DNA of 64,000 bases from Dethiobacter sp. (GTDB lineage: Bacteria > Bacillota_D > Dethiobacteria > Dethiobacterales > Dethiobacteraceae): positions 4,348-68,347 of the forward strand of contig JAGXSQ010000117.1 of assembly GCA_018333395.1 (NCBI GenBank). Reading direction: 5' to 3'. The position numbers and the translations under genes are program-made. Below, piece after piece: positions 37,511-46,496 of the stretch (the first letter of the stretch is position 1; each line of letters begins with the position of its first letter). The notes under the pieces are model-generated. The model was not told the DNA's origin. It was given only the letters and a program-made list of their open reading frames with translations, and did no database searches.

Positions 37511-38593
37511 GTGTTCAGACGCGAATCAACGAGACCGGTAAAGGTGGGCCCGCTCATAATCGGCGGCGGTGCACCGGTCGTTATCGAGTCGATGACAAAC
37601 ACCTCCACCGTCGACCTGCAAGCTACGCTTGCCCAGATTCACGAACTATCTGTTGCCGGTTGTGAGCTGGTGCGTGTGGCTGTTCCTGATAAGGATGCTG
37701 CTTCTGTTTTGCCAGAGTTGGTTCAGAGTTCGCCGCTTCCCGTGATCGCCGATATTCATTTCCATCACCGCCTAGCACTTTTGGCACTGGAAGCGGGAGT
37801 GGCGATGTTGCGTGTCAACCCGGGCAACATTGGCGGAGAAGAGAGGCTTGCGGAGGTCCTGGCCCTGGCAGCCCGCAGAGGTATCCCTATCCGCATCGGG
37901 GTCAATGCCGGCTCTCTGGAGAAGAGGCTTCTGACCAAATACGGCTCCGTCACAGCCGAGGCCATGGTGGAATCGGCGCTAGATAACATCAATTTGGCAG
38001 AAAAGCTGAATTTCCGCGACTTGATCGTTTCTCTTAAGTCTTCCTCCGTGCCGGTTACCGTGCGAGCCTGTCGTCTGCTGGCGGAAAAGGTAAACTACCC
38101 CCTCCACATCGGCGTGACGGAGGCGGGCACATCTTTTGCCGGTACTGTCTACTCAGCGGTGGGAATTGGTGCGCTGCTGCTGGACGGGCTTGGTGATACA
38201 CTGCGCGTTTCCCTGACGGCCCCACCCGCAGAAGAGATTAAAGTAGCCAAAAAGATCCTTTCCGCAGTGGAGTTGCGTCGTTTTGGCCCGCGTGTTATCT
38301 CCTGCCCCACCTGCGGTCGCTGCCAGATTGATTTGGCTTCGCTGGCGGCAGAGGTGGAACGGCGCGTAGCCGCTATCACCGCCCCGCTGACACTGGCCGT
38401 GATGGGTTGCGTGGTCAACGGGCCTGGCGAGGCGCGGGAAGCCGATCTTGGTATCGCTGGCGGGAAAAAGCAGGGCCTGATTTTCTGTGCCGGGAAAATC
38501 GTTGGCCGGGTCCCTGCGGAGCGTCTGCTGGACGAATTTATGCACCATCTTCAGCTCTATTTACAAAGAAAGATAACGGGGGAAAAGCCGTGA
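37511..38593 (+). CDS. ispG: 4-hydroxy-3-methylbut-2-enyl diphosphate synthase
   Basis: Iron-sulfur enzyme of the MEP pathway (GcpE), 360 residues. The N-terminal TIM barrel starts with GGGAPVVIESMTNT. The [4Fe-4S] cysteines are in CPTCGRC and the conserved GCVVNGPGEA region follows. GTG start at 37511, just after rseP. It needs a reductant such as ferredoxin or flavodoxin. Its end overlaps the glycosyltransferase gene by 4 bases. Confidence 0.96.
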   Translation: MFRRESTRPVKVGPLIIGGGAPVVIESMTNTSTVDLQATLAQIHELSVAGCELVRVAVPDKDAASVLPELVQSSPLPVIADIHFHHRLALLALEAGVAMLRVNPGNIGGEERLAEVLALAARRGIPIRIGVNAGSLEKRLLTKYGSVTAEAMVESALDNINLAEKLNFRDLIVSLKSSSVPVTVRACRLLAEKVNYPLHIGVTEAGTSFAGTVYSAVGIGALLLDGLGDTLRVSLTAPPAEEIKVAKKILSAVELRRFGPRVISCPTCGRCQIDLASLAAEVERRVAAITAPLTLAVMGCVVNGPGEAREADLGIAGGKKQGLIFCAGKIVGRVPAERLLDEFMHHLQLYLQRKITGEKP

Positions 38594-39222
38594 GAATAGT
38601 ATCCATCGTCCCAGCTTTTAATGAGGAAAAAACGATCGGTGATGTCCTTACTGTACTGATTAAGTTGCCTGAAATTGCCGAGATAATCGTTGTTGACGAT
38701 GCCTCTACGGATCGCACGGGCCAGGTAGCGGCAAGCTTTGGCGTGACGCTTGTTTCCTTGCCGGAAAATCGCGGCAAAGGGGGGGCGGTTAAGGCCGGTT
38801 TGGATCGCAGTCAGGCTGAGGTGATTCTTTTTCTTGACGCTGACTTGGTCGGTTTGCACGCCGGGCATGTCAGACAACTGCTGGCACCAGTTGTATCTGG
38901 ACGGGCGACCATGAGTATTGGTCTCTTTGAATGCGGCAGAATGGCTACCGACTTGGCGCAGAGGGTAGCACCCTACCTGACAGGGCAGCGGGCTGTCAGG
39001 CGGGAGGCGCTAGAACACGTTAACGACCTGGACATTACCCGTTTTGGCTTTGAGATAGCTTTAACCAGACAGATAGAGGCGCAGCGCCTGCCTGTCGCGG
39101 AGGTCCAGCTGCATAATCTTACGCATGTGACCAAAGAGGAGAAGATGGGATTGCTGAGGGGGTTTGCCGCTCGCCTACGGATGTACTGGGAGATTGTCCG
39201 CTGCTACGCTAAAAGCAGCTGA
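38590..39222 (+). CDS. Family 2 glycosyltransferase
   Basis: GT-A-fold transferase of 210 residues. SIVPAFNEEKTIGDV opens the domain, VVDDASTDRTG and LFLDADLVG give the nucleotide-sugar and metal-binding acidic residues. No membrane segments are evident, so it is a soluble or peripheral enzyme; the acceptor (polyprenol phosphate or other) is unknown. The start is GTG at 38590, overlapping the ispG stop as GTGA; the frame is open further upstream, but that part lies inside ispG. Confidence 0.85.
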   Translation: MRIVSIVPAFNEEKTIGDVLTVLIKLPEIAEIIVVDDASTDRTGQVAASFGVTLVSLPENRGKGGAVKAGLDRSQAEVILFLDADLVGLHAGHVRQLLAPVVSGRATMSIGLFECGRMATDLAQRVAPYLTGQRAVRREALEHVNDLDITRFGFEIALTRQIEAQRLPVAEVQLHNLTHVTKEEKMGLLRGFAARLRMYWEIVRCYAKSS

Positions 39223-39252
39223 GGCTGTGCCTACCGCTCATTTCGCCGCTAC

Positions 39253-39281
39253 TTGCGAACTGTCGTCAGATATGTTAAGAT
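39253..39281 (+). promoter_or_regulatory. Sigma-A promoter of the rimP-nusA-infB operon
   Basis: TTGCGA (39253-39258), a 17-base spacer and TAAGAT (39276-39281). The predicted start near 39288 lies just before a long perfect hairpin, so the leader RNA begins with that structure. Confidence 0.65.
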
Positions 39282-39309
39282 GGCAATGGTTGGTCGGACA
39301 TGACAGCGG

Positions 39310-39345
39310 CGCCAGAAGAGTGGGACTATCCCCACTCTTCTGGCG
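39310..39345 (+). promoter_or_regulatory. Perfect 15 bp leader hairpin before rimP
   Basis: CGCCAGAAGAGTGGG (39310-39324) pairs without mismatch to CCCACTCTTCTGGCG (39331-39345) around the loop ACTATC. No T-run follows, so it is not a simple terminator. It lies 60 bases before the rimP ATG in the leader RNA and may be an RNase target, an mRNA stabiliser or a binding site for an operon product (NusA, IF2). Confidence 0.6.
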
Positions 39346-39404
39346 TATCAGACTTGATTGGCGAAAATGTGCCACCAGCAAGGGAAGACGAGGGGAAGAA
39401 AGAG

Positions 39405-39896
39405 ATGGCTAAACTGCCTGTGACGGAAGTCGTCGCCTCCCTAGCCGCCCCGCATGCGGTACGCGTGGGGTTGGAAGTGGTTGACGTGGAGTTTGTCAGG
39501 GAAGGCGGCCAGAAAATTTTAAGAGTACTTATTGACCGCGAGGGCGGTATTTCTTTGGAAGATTGCGAAGCCATGAGTAAGGCGCTGGGAGAGGATCTGG
39601 ACCGTACTGATCCTATCCCCTTCAGCTATTGTTTGGAAGTATCTTCGCCGGGGATTGAGCGACCGCTAAAAAAGGAGCAGGATTTCAGACGTTTTGCCGG
39701 CCGTCTGGTGCACTGCCGTCTTTACAGCCCGCTGGACGGGAAGAAGAATTTCAGCGGGGTGCTGCTCGGTTTGGAGGGGCAGGAAATTTTGCTGGAAGAC
39801 GAAGAAGCTGGCTTGGTGCGTTTCCCGTTTGCCGAAGTTGCGGGAGCCAAGCTTGTTTTTGCGGAAAAGGGCAGGAAAGGAGGAAAACACAGATGA
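39405..39896 (+). CDS. rimP: Ribosome maturation factor RimP
   Basis: Assists 30S subunit maturation; 163 residues. The N-terminal alpha/beta domain ends at SYCLEVSSPGIERPLK, the family motif, and the C-terminal SH3-like domain follows. ATG 39405 is used, with GAGGGGAAG upstream; the longer open frame would start inside the leader hairpin region. It overlaps nusA by 4 bases. Confidence 0.95.
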   Translation: MAKLPVTEVVASLAAPHAVRVGLEVVDVEFVREGGQKILRVLIDREGGISLEDCEAMSKALGEDLDRTDPIPFSYCLEVSSPGIERPLKKEQDFRRFAGRLVHCRLYSPLDGKKNFSGVLLGLEGQEILLEDEEAGLVRFPFAEVAGAKLVFAEKGRKGGKHR

Positions 39897-41038
39897 ACGA
39901 GGATTTTTTATCGGCCCTGTCAGCCATCGAGAGGGAAAAGGGTGTAAAAAAAGAGATCTTGTTTGAAGCCATTGAGGCAGCCCTCGTTTCGGCTTATAAG
40001 CGCAACTTCAATACGGCGGCCAACGTCCGCGTCCAACTGGACAAAGAAACAGGTGAGATCAAAGTTTACATGCGTCTTGTGGTAGTGGATGAGGCCACCC
40101 ATCCGCAACTGGAAATTTCTCTGAGTGAGGCGAGTCAGCTAAACCGTTCTTACCGGAACGGAGATATAGTGGAGAAGGAAGTAACTCCCAAAAATTTTGG
40201 GCGCATTGCGGCGCAAACGGCTAAGCAGGTTGTTATTCAGCGCATCCGGGAGGCGGAGCGGGAGCTTGTCTTTGAAGAGTATATTGACCGGGAGGATGAT
40301 ATCATCACCGGCATTGTGCAGAGGACGGAGCAGAAAAATGTGATTATCGATCTCGGCAAAACTGAAGCGGTACTCGCACCTGCAGAGCAGATGCCAGCCG
40401 ATGAGTACCGGCAGGGAGAACGAGTCAAAGCCTATATTACAGAGGTACGAAAGACGACAAAAGGTCCGCAGATCTTTGTTTCCAGGACACACCCGGGACT
40501 GCTGAAGCGTTTGTTTGAGCTGGAGGTGCCAGAAATCTTTGACGGCACGGTAGAGATTAAGTCGGTGGCCCGCGAAGCCGGCTATCGTTCTAAGCTGGCT
40601 GTTCATTCCCGCAATAAGGATGTTGACCCGGTCGGTGCCTGCGTAGGCCATAAAGGTGCCCGGGTGCAGGCGATTGTAAGCGAACTGCGCGGTGAGAAGA
40701 TTGATGTGGTTAAGTGGGATGAGAATCCGGATGTTTTTGTCGCTAATGCCCTTTCGCCGGCCAAAGTTGTCTTAGTCAACTTGCAGGAGGAGCAAAAAAT
40801 AGCCGGCGTCGTTGTTCCTGACTATCAGCTTTCCCTGGCCATCGGCCGGGAAGGACAGAATGCCCGCCTAGCGGCTAAACTGACCGGCTGGAAAATAGAT
40901 ATTGCCAGTGAAAGCCAAGCGTCGCAGCGTGCCCGTCCGACCGCAGGAAGCTCTACGACCGTTGCTGGTCAGGAGGAGGGCGTTAGCATTCTGGCAGGCG
41001 CAGTGCCCGAACCAGAGGAAAGGAGCGGGGACAGTTGA
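39893..41038 (+). CDS. nusA: Transcription termination/antitermination factor NusA
   Basis: RNA polymerase-associated pausing and termination factor, 381 residues. The order is N-terminal polymerase-binding domain, S1 domain, and two KH domains (DPVGACVGHKGARVQAI; LAIGREGQNARLAAKLTGW). It lacks the C-terminal acidic repeats of the E. coli protein, as usual in Firmicutes. The stop codon overlaps the next start (TTGA). Confidence 0.96.
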   Translation: MNEDFLSALSAIEREKGVKKEILFEAIEAALVSAYKRNFNTAANVRVQLDKETGEIKVYMRLVVVDEATHPQLEISLSEASQLNRSYRNGDIVEKEVTPKNFGRIAAQTAKQVVIQRIREAERELVFEEYIDREDDIITGIVQRTEQKNVIIDLGKTEAVLAPAEQMPADEYRQGERVKAYITEVRKTTKGPQIFVSRTHPGLLKRLFELEVPEIFDGTVEIKSVAREAGYRSKLAVHSRNKDVDPVGACVGHKGARVQAIVSELRGEKIDVVKWDENPDVFVANALSPAKVVLVNLQEEQKIAGVVVPDYQLSLAIGREGQNARLAAKLTGWKIDIASESQASQRARPTAGSSTTVAGQEEGVSILAGAVPEPEERSGDS

Positions 41039-41316
41039 AAAAGCGCAAACTTCCCTTGCGGGTCTGCATTGGCTGCCAGCAGCAAAAAACTAAACGCGAG
41101 TTGATCCGTCTGGTAAGAACGCCTGAGGGTCATGTAGAAGTGGACCCTACCGGGAAAAAGGCGGGTCGGGGTACTTATCTCTGCCGCCAGCTCGCTTGCC
41201 TGGAGGCGGCGGTTAAGGCCAAACGCATTGAACGCAGCCTTAAACACCCGGTTTCCCCGGCTGTGGTGGAGGCACTGGCTGGACAGTTGTCTGCCGGCGA
41301 TGAGGATGACGTCTAA
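41035..41316 (+). CDS. rnpM: YlxR-family RNA-binding protein (RnpM)
   Basis: A 93-residue basic protein of the YlxR family (DUF448). RVCIGCQQQKTKRELIRLVR and GRGTYLC are the family marks. The Bacillus protein was recently described as a modulator of RNase P; that role is taken from the family. TTG start overlapping the nusA stop. Lies between nusA and infB with ylxQ, as in most Firmicutes. Confidence 0.92.
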   Translation: MKKRKLPLRVCIGCQQQKTKRELIRLVRTPEGHVEVDPTGKKAGRGTYLCRQLACLEAAVKAKRIERSLKHPVSPAVVEALAGQLSAGDEDDV

Positions 41317-41632
41317 AATTCTTTTACATCTGGGTCTGGCTAGAAGGGCAGGTAAGCTATCCTGGCGAGAGGATGACAACCTGGCGGCCATTCGCGCCGG
41401 GCGCGCCCGACTACTGGTGCTGGCCTACGATGCCGGTCCTGCCACGGCTAAAAGATATCGAGACAAATGCCGGACATTTACCGTTCCCCTGTTAAGCTAT
41501 GCTACCAGTGCTGAACTTGGATGGGCCGCCGGTCTTTCTCCCCGCCCGGCGCTTGTCTTACTGGACGATGGTTTTGCGTCACGATTGCGGGAGCTGGCCC
41601 GGGAAGAAGGCCTGAACCATCTTGGGACTTGA
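41300..41632 (+). CDS. ylxQ: L7Ae-family ribosomal protein YlxQ
   Basis: A 110-residue kink-turn RNA-binding protein of the L7Ae/L30e fold. SKILLHLGLARRAGKLSWRED at the start and VLAYDAGPATAKRYRDKC are typical (the latter normally DASxnTxkkl). It overlaps the end of rnpM. ATG at 41300 or 41306; neither has a strong ribosome site, consistent with coupling. Confidence 0.88.
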   Translation: MRMTSKILLHLGLARRAGKLSWREDDNLAAIRAGRARLLVLAYDAGPATAKRYRDKCRTFTVPLLSYATSAELGWAAGLSPRPALVLLDDGFASRLRELAREEGLNHLGT

Positions 41633-41659
41633 GGAGGCCAAACTAATGGAGGTGTAACA

Positions 41660-43912
41660 ATGGGCAAGGTCCGTGTTCACGAGTTGGCAAAAGAACTGGA
41701 CGTGCCGAGCAGGCGAATTATTGACCTGCTGGCGGATATTGGTTTTGTCGTGAAAAATCATATGAGTGTGTTGGAAGATGAGGCTGTGCGGCGCATTACT
41801 TACCAACTGACTGGTAAAGGTGAACCGCCCGCAGTTTCAGTTCCCCAAAAAGCAGAAAGTGAGAAGCCTGCAGTTAGCCCCGCCACCGCTGCCAAGGTTG
41901 CTAAAGGTAATACCCCCGGAGTTTCAGTTGCCCCAAGAGTAGGGAATGAGAAGCCTATAGTTAAGCCAGGTACGGTAGCAACAGTGGCTAAGGTCAACAA
42001 AGGAAGTACTCCGGCGAGGCCACAGGTCAGAGCCCCGCAGGCAAAAACGGCTTCTGTGACTCCCTTGCCGGAGAAAAGAAAAGAAAGGCGCCGTGGCCGT
42101 GCCGACCGTTTGGAGCGCAAAGCGCGGCGCGAAACACGCAACCGTGACGAGCAGCAAAAAAGAGAATCGACCGTTGTCCTGGAAGGCCGCGTTACTGTGG
42201 GAGAGTTGGCTGACCGACTCGGAGTCTCCGTCGGTGAGATTATCGCCAAGCTTATGAATATGGGCATAATGGCCACCATCAATCAGTTTATCGACGTGGA
42301 CGTCTCCCAGGTGCTGGCGGAAGAGTACGGGTTTAGGGTAGAAGTCAAATTAGATCCGGTCGAAGCGGGGTTGGTGGAGACGGTGCAAGACCGCGAGGAG
42401 GACTTGCGCGGGCGACCTCCCGTTGTCACTGTTCTTGGACATGTTGATCATGGCAAAACTTCGCTGCTCGATGCCATCCGCATGACTAATGTCACGGCGC
42501 GGGAGGCGGGCGGCATTACGCAACATATCGGCGCCTACCAGGCGGAGGTAGCTGGTAAAAAAGTCGTTTTCCTCGATACACCCGGCCACGAAGCTTTTAC
42601 CGCTATGCGAGCACGGGGTGCCCAAGTCACCGATATAGCTATTGTGGTGGTGGCTGCCGATGATGGAGTTATGCCGCAGACGGTAGAAGCCATTAACCAT
42701 GTTAAAGCGGCGGGGGTGCCCATTATCGTGGCTGTTAACAAGATTGACAAGGCCGGCGCCAATCCTGACCGAGTTAAACAACAGCTAGCAGAATATGGTC
42801 TGGTGTCCGAGGAATGGGGTGGCGACACAGTCTTTGTCCATGTGTCGGCACTGAAACGACAGGGTATGGAAACACTGTTAGAAATGATCCTGTTAGTCGC
42901 AGAAATGGCCGAACTTAAAGCTAATCCGACCAAGCCTGCCAGCGGTACCGTGGTGGAGGCTCGGCTAGACAAAGGTCGCGGCCCGGTGGCGACTGTCTTA
43001 ATTCAGGACGGCACACTGTATGTGGGAGATCCGGTTATTGCCGGCAGTATTTCCGGGAAGGTCCGGGCCATGGTTGATGATAAAGGAAAGCGTCTGAAAA
43101 AGGCCGGTCCCTCTACGCCAGTGGAGGTGCTGGGTCTGACGGATCTGCCGCAGGCGGGAGATGTGCTTCAGGTGGTCAACGACGAACGGGCCGCCCGACA
43201 GATCGCGGAAAGAAGACAGGAAAAGCGACGGGAAATATCGCTGAAGAAAACGGCTAAAGTGTCTTTGGAGGACCTCTTTAAGCAAATTCAGGAGGGGGAA
43301 GTCAAAGACCTGAACTTGATCCTCAAGGCAGATGTCCAGGGTTCAGTAGAGGCCATGCGTGAAGCGTTGCTGAAACTGGAAAGCGATGAGGTTCGTCTGC
43401 AGGTGTTGCATGGGGGCGTGGGGGTCATTACCGAATCGGATGTGATGTTGGCATCTGCCTCCAATGCGATCATTATAGGCTTTAACGTACGTCCCGAGCC
43501 GAGTTCCCGCAAGATGGCCGAGCGGGAACTCGTCGATATCCGTCTGTACAGGGTAATCTACGAGGCTATTGAAGACATCAGAGCTGCCATGACCGGGATG
43601 CTGGCGCCACGCTTTAAGGAAGTGGTGCTGGGGCAAGCCGAAGTGAGGCAAATATTTAAGGTTTCCCGACTTGGTACTATTGCCGGTTGTCATGTGATCG
43701 AAGGCAAGATCACCCGAAATGCCGGTATTCGTATTGTTCGCGATGGGGTTGTGGTGCATGAAGGGAAAATTGAGACGTTGAAACGTTTCAAGGAGGACAC
43801 CAAAGAAGTGGTGGCAGGCTACGAATGTGGCATTCTGCTGGAAAAGTTTCATGATTTCCAGGAAGGTGACTTGGTCGAATCCTACACCATGCAGCAGCTT
43901 AACCCTGTCTAA
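41660..43912 (+). CDS. infB: Translation initiation factor IF-2
   Basis: GTPase of 750 residues that places initiator tRNA on the ribosome. The N-terminal IF2_N domain ([19 protein letters not shown]) is followed by a Lys/Pro/Ala-rich linker that contains a tandem duplication of about 87 bp per unit. The G domain has [15 protein letters not shown] near residue 260, [15 protein letters not shown] and NKIDKA, then domains II-IV. GGAGGTGTAACA precedes the ATG. Confidence 0.97.
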   Translation: MGKVRVHELAKELDVPSRRIIDLLADIGFVVKNHMSVLEDEAVRRITYQLTGKGEPPAVSVPQKAESEKPAVSPATAAKVAKGNTPGVSVAPRVGNEKPIVKPGTVATVAKVNKGSTPARPQVRAPQAKTASVTPLPEKRKERRRGRADRLERKARRETRNRDEQQKRESTVVLEGRVTVGELADRLGVSVGEIIAKLMNMGIMATINQFIDVDVSQVLAEEYGFRVEVKLDPVEAGLVETVQDREEDLRGRPPVVTVLGHVDHGKTSLLDAIRMTNVTAREAGGITQHIGAYQAEVAGKKVVFLDTPGHEAFTAMRARGAQVTDIAIVVVAADDGVMPQTVEAINHVKAAGVPIIVAVNKIDKAGANPDRVKQQLAEYGLVSEEWGGDTVFVHVSALKRQGMETLLEMILLVAEMAELKANPTKPASGTVVEARLDKGRGPVATVLIQDGTLYVGDPVIAGSISGKVRAMVDDKGKRLKKAGPSTPVEVLGLTDLPQAGDVLQVVNDERAARQIAERRQEKRREISLKKTAKVSLEDLFKQIQEGEVKDLNLILKADVQGSVEAMREALLKLESDEVRLQVLHGGVGVITESDVMLASASNAIIIGFNVRPEPSSRKMAERELVDIRLYRVIYEAIEDIRAAMTGMLAPRFKEVVLGQAEVRQIFKVSRLGTIAGCHVIEGKITRNAGIRIVRDGVVVHEGKIETLKRFKEDTKEVVAGYECGILLEKFHDFQEGDLVESYTMQQLNPV

Positions 43913-43923
43913 GCGGTGTCTCT

Positions 43924-44205
43924 ATGGTGATCGGTCTTTGCGAAATCACTTTGCGCCTTCCTGGTGTTTTGTCGCTGAAAGCGAAGCGATCCCTGCTGAA
44001 ATCGCTGATCGCGAGACTCCGGCAAAGATTTAATGTTTCGGTAGCTGAAGTTGACGAGCATGATAAATGGCAGTTGTCGGTTATCGCTGTAGCTTGCGTG
44101 TCGACAGACAGTGCCCAAGCTCACCGACTATTGGAACAAGTCCTGCATTTTGCAGAGAGAGATACCCAGATACAGGTTATCCAGAGCTCCAGCCAGATTT
44201 TCTAA
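43924..44205 (+). CDS. ylxP: YlxP-family protein (DUF503)
   Basis: A 93-residue small alpha/beta protein of the DUF503/YlxP family, found between infB and rbfA across Firmicutes. PGVLSLKAKRSLLKSLIARLRQRF and NVSVAEVDEHDKWQ are the conserved parts. Function is not established; location suggests a role in ribosome assembly or initiation. Confidence 0.9.
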   Translation: MVIGLCEITLRLPGVLSLKAKRSLLKSLIARLRQRFNVSVAEVDEHDKWQLSVIAVACVSTDSAQAHRLLEQVLHFAERDTQIQVIQSSSQIF

Positions 44206-44258
44206 CGGCGCATGATAACCCAGATTTTATGTAGTACTGACTAGGTGGAGGGATATCT

Positions 44259-44627
44259 ATGTCTGAACAGCGTGCGCAAAGAGTTGCGGAGGAAATAAAG
44301 AGAGAGCTTAGCCAGATCCTGAGAAACGAGCTGAAAGACCCGCGCATCAGCAGCTTTATTAGTGTGACCAGTGTCGATGTCACCCGCGATCTGCGGCATG
44401 CCAAGGTTTTCATCAGCGTTTTTGGCAGTGAGGAAGAACAGCAACTAACTCTGCAAGCTTTAACAAAAGCAGTAGGGTTTATCCGCACGGAGATCGGCCG
44501 GCGGATTCGGTTGCGGCACACACCCGCAGTTTCCATCCACCTCGACCACTCCATAGCTTATGGTGCCCACATCAATCAGTTGCTGCGCGGCCTGAATAAA
44601 GACGGGGGAGAAGGACCAATTGAATAG
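44259..44627 (+). CDS. rbfA: Ribosome-binding factor A
   Basis: Cold-shock-associated 30S maturation factor of 122 residues with a KH-like fold. RAQRVAEEIKRELSQIL at the N-terminus and DLRHAKVFISV in the core are typical. GGTGGAGGGA precedes the ATG. Its last bases overlap nrnA by 8. Confidence 0.95.
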   Translation: MSEQRAQRVAEEIKRELSQILRNELKDPRISSFISVTSVDVTRDLRHAKVFISVFGSEEEQQLTLQALTKAVGFIRTEIGRRIRLRHTPAVSIHLDHSIAYGAHINQLLRGLNKDGGEGPIE

Positions 44628-45588
44628 TCTGAAGGAAATCGCCGCTGAGCTGAGAAAACCTGGTGAAACACTGCTAACAACGCACATCCTGCCGGACGGA
44701 GACAGCATCGGTTCTTTGCTCGGGCTGGGTCTGTCCATGAGGGAGGCTGGCTTGCCTGTCACGATGCATTCTGCGGACGGAGTGCCGTTTCGCTATCGTT
44801 TTCTGCGGGGGGCAGAACACGTGGTGTCTGGGGAGGTGCCAGACGTAGCCTTCGCCCGTGTTGTGACACTGGACTGCAGCGATCCCTTGCGCCTCCGTCC
44901 TGTCTGGGCGGCTGTCAAAGACAGGCTGATTATCAACATTGACCACCATACTACCAACCAGCGCTTTGGCACCTTAAATTTTGTCGATCCGGCCGCCGCT
45001 GCCACTGGAGAAATCATCTTTGACCTGTTATCTGAAATGGGGCTGCCTCTGAAAGCAGAAGTAGCCGCTGCTCTTTTTATCGCTATCAGCACGGATACAG
45101 GTTCATTTAAGTATGAAAATACTACACCCCGCACCTATCGCCTTGCCGCTCAATTGCTGGAGGCTGGCGCTAAGCCGCAGGAGCTTTCGCTGCCGGTTTT
45201 TGACCTGCGCACTAGGGCAGCCACGTTCATTCTACGATTAGCTTTGGAGTCACTAAAGTTTTCGGCAGACGGACGCATAGCCTGGATGGTCCTTACGGAG
45301 GAAGAAATGGAGCGAGCAGGCGCTAAGGACGAGGATTTAGAAGGAATTGTTAATTTTGCCAAAAACATTGAAAATGTAGAAATCGGCCTGATTTTCCGCG
45401 CCAAAAAGGAGGGGTCAGTTAAGGTAGCCTTCCGTTCCCGAAATATTGATGTGAGCAAAGTAGCTGAAGTTTTCGGTGGTGGAGGACATCCACGGGCCTC
45501 CGGCTGTTCGCTGGAGTCTGATCTGGATAGTGCCGTAACTCTGATACTGTCCGCACTTCAGAATATCCTGCCCCGGACTAAGGATTGA
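44620..45588 (+). CDS. nrnA: DHH-family nanoRNase / pAp phosphatase
   Basis: Degrades 2-5 nt RNAs and 3'-phosphoadenosine 5'-phosphate; 322 residues. The DHH domain has LPDGDSIGSLL, TLDCSD and the eponymous NIDHHTTNQRFG. The C-terminal DHHA1 domain ends with GGGGHPRASG. TTG start at 44620 inside the end of rbfA. Conserved between rbfA and truB. Confidence 0.95.
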   Translation: MNSLKEIAAELRKPGETLLTTHILPDGDSIGSLLGLGLSMREAGLPVTMHSADGVPFRYRFLRGAEHVVSGEVPDVAFARVVTLDCSDPLRLRPVWAAVKDRLIINIDHHTTNQRFGTLNFVDPAAAATGEIIFDLLSEMGLPLKAEVAAALFIAISTDTGSFKYENTTPRTYRLAAQLLEAGAKPQELSLPVFDLRTRAATFILRLALESLKFSADGRIAWMVLTEEEMERAGAKDEDLEGIVNFAKNIENVEIGLIFRAKKEGSVKVAFRSRNIDVSKVAEVFGGGGHPRASGCSLESDLDSAVTLILSALQNILPRTKD

Positions 45589-45599
45589 GCAGCGAAGCT

Positions 45600-46481
45600 A
45601 TGGAAGGAATTCTGAATGTTTTAAAGCCCTCCGGCATGACCTCCCACGACGTGGTTAGCTGCGTGCGGCGCCTAACCGGACAGAAGCGGGTAGGGCATAC
45701 CGGGACGCTCGACCCCGGCGCGGCTGGCGTGCTGCCAGTGTGTGTTGGTCGCGCCACGCGGGCGGCTGAGTACGTCTTGGAGATGGACAAGTCGTATCGG
45801 GCCGAACTTACTTTGGGGGTCGCCACTGATACTGAAGACGCTTCCGGCCGTATTGTGGCAGAAAAGAGTGTCCCCATCCTAGATGAAGAGACGGTCCGTG
45901 CTGTACTCGTTCAGTTTCTCGGTCTTGGTGCCCAAGTCCCGCCGATGTACTCAGCAGTCCGTAAAAAGGGAGTAAGGCTTTATGAGCTTGCCAGACGCGG
46001 CGAGACTGTGGAGCGAGAGGCGCGGTCAATCAATATTTACCGCCTGGAACTGGTTGAACTGGGGCGGAACACAGTTATGTTTGATGTGACCTGTTCGCGT
46101 GGCACCTATGTGCGCACCCTTTGTACGGCGATTGCAGAAAAGCTCGGCACATACGGCCATATGTCGTTTCTCTTGCGCACGGCAGTGGGGCCGTATCTCT
46201 TGCCAGAAGCCCAAACGCTGGCCTATTTGGCAGAACTTGCGGCCGTCGGACGTCTGCATGAAGTTTTCCTGCCCGTTGAGACAGCTCTGCAGAAAATACC
46301 GGCTCTCCGACTGCCGGCTGAGCAGGCGGAGAGGGTGAAACACGGCGGCACTGTTTCCTGCGAGGGGCTGCTGGAAAATGCCTTGTTTCAGCTCTGTAGC
46401 GAAAGCGGGGAGCTCTTGGCGGTGGCCCGTTTTTCCGGTGACAAGTTGCAACCGCAAAAAGTTTTTTGGACTGCTGACTAA
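45600..46481 (+). CDS. truB: tRNA pseudouridine(55) synthase
   Basis: Makes pseudouridine 55 in the T-loop of tRNA; 293 residues. The start GILNVLKPSGMTSHDVV and the catalytic aspartate in HTGTLDPGAAGVLP are intact, and a PUA-like C-terminal part follows. Start placed at ATG 45600 by family fit; TTG 45585, overlapping the nrnA stop, is the alternative. Neither has a good ribosome site. Confidence 0.95.
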   Translation: MEGILNVLKPSGMTSHDVVSCVRRLTGQKRVGHTGTLDPGAAGVLPVCVGRATRAAEYVLEMDKSYRAELTLGVATDTEDASGRIVAEKSVPILDEETVRAVLVQFLGLGAQVPPMYSAVRKKGVRLYELARRGETVEREARSINIYRLELVELGRNTVMFDVTCSRGTYVRTLCTAIAEKLGTYGHMSFLLRTAVGPYLLPEAQTLAYLAELAAVGRLHEVFLPVETALQKIPALRLPAEQAERVKHGGTVSCEGLLENALFQLCSESGELLAVARFSGDKLQPQKVFWTAD

Positions 46482-46496
46482 ATGTAGGTGAAGAAA

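Noticed and set aside
38407..38589. Longer N-terminus for the glycosyltransferase
   Set aside because: The extra codons lie wholly inside ispG in another frame; the family start motif begins right after the GTG at 38590.
39300..39404. Extended start for rimP
   Set aside because: The extension is translated from the leader hairpin and carries no conserved residues; ATG 39405 has a proper ribosome site.
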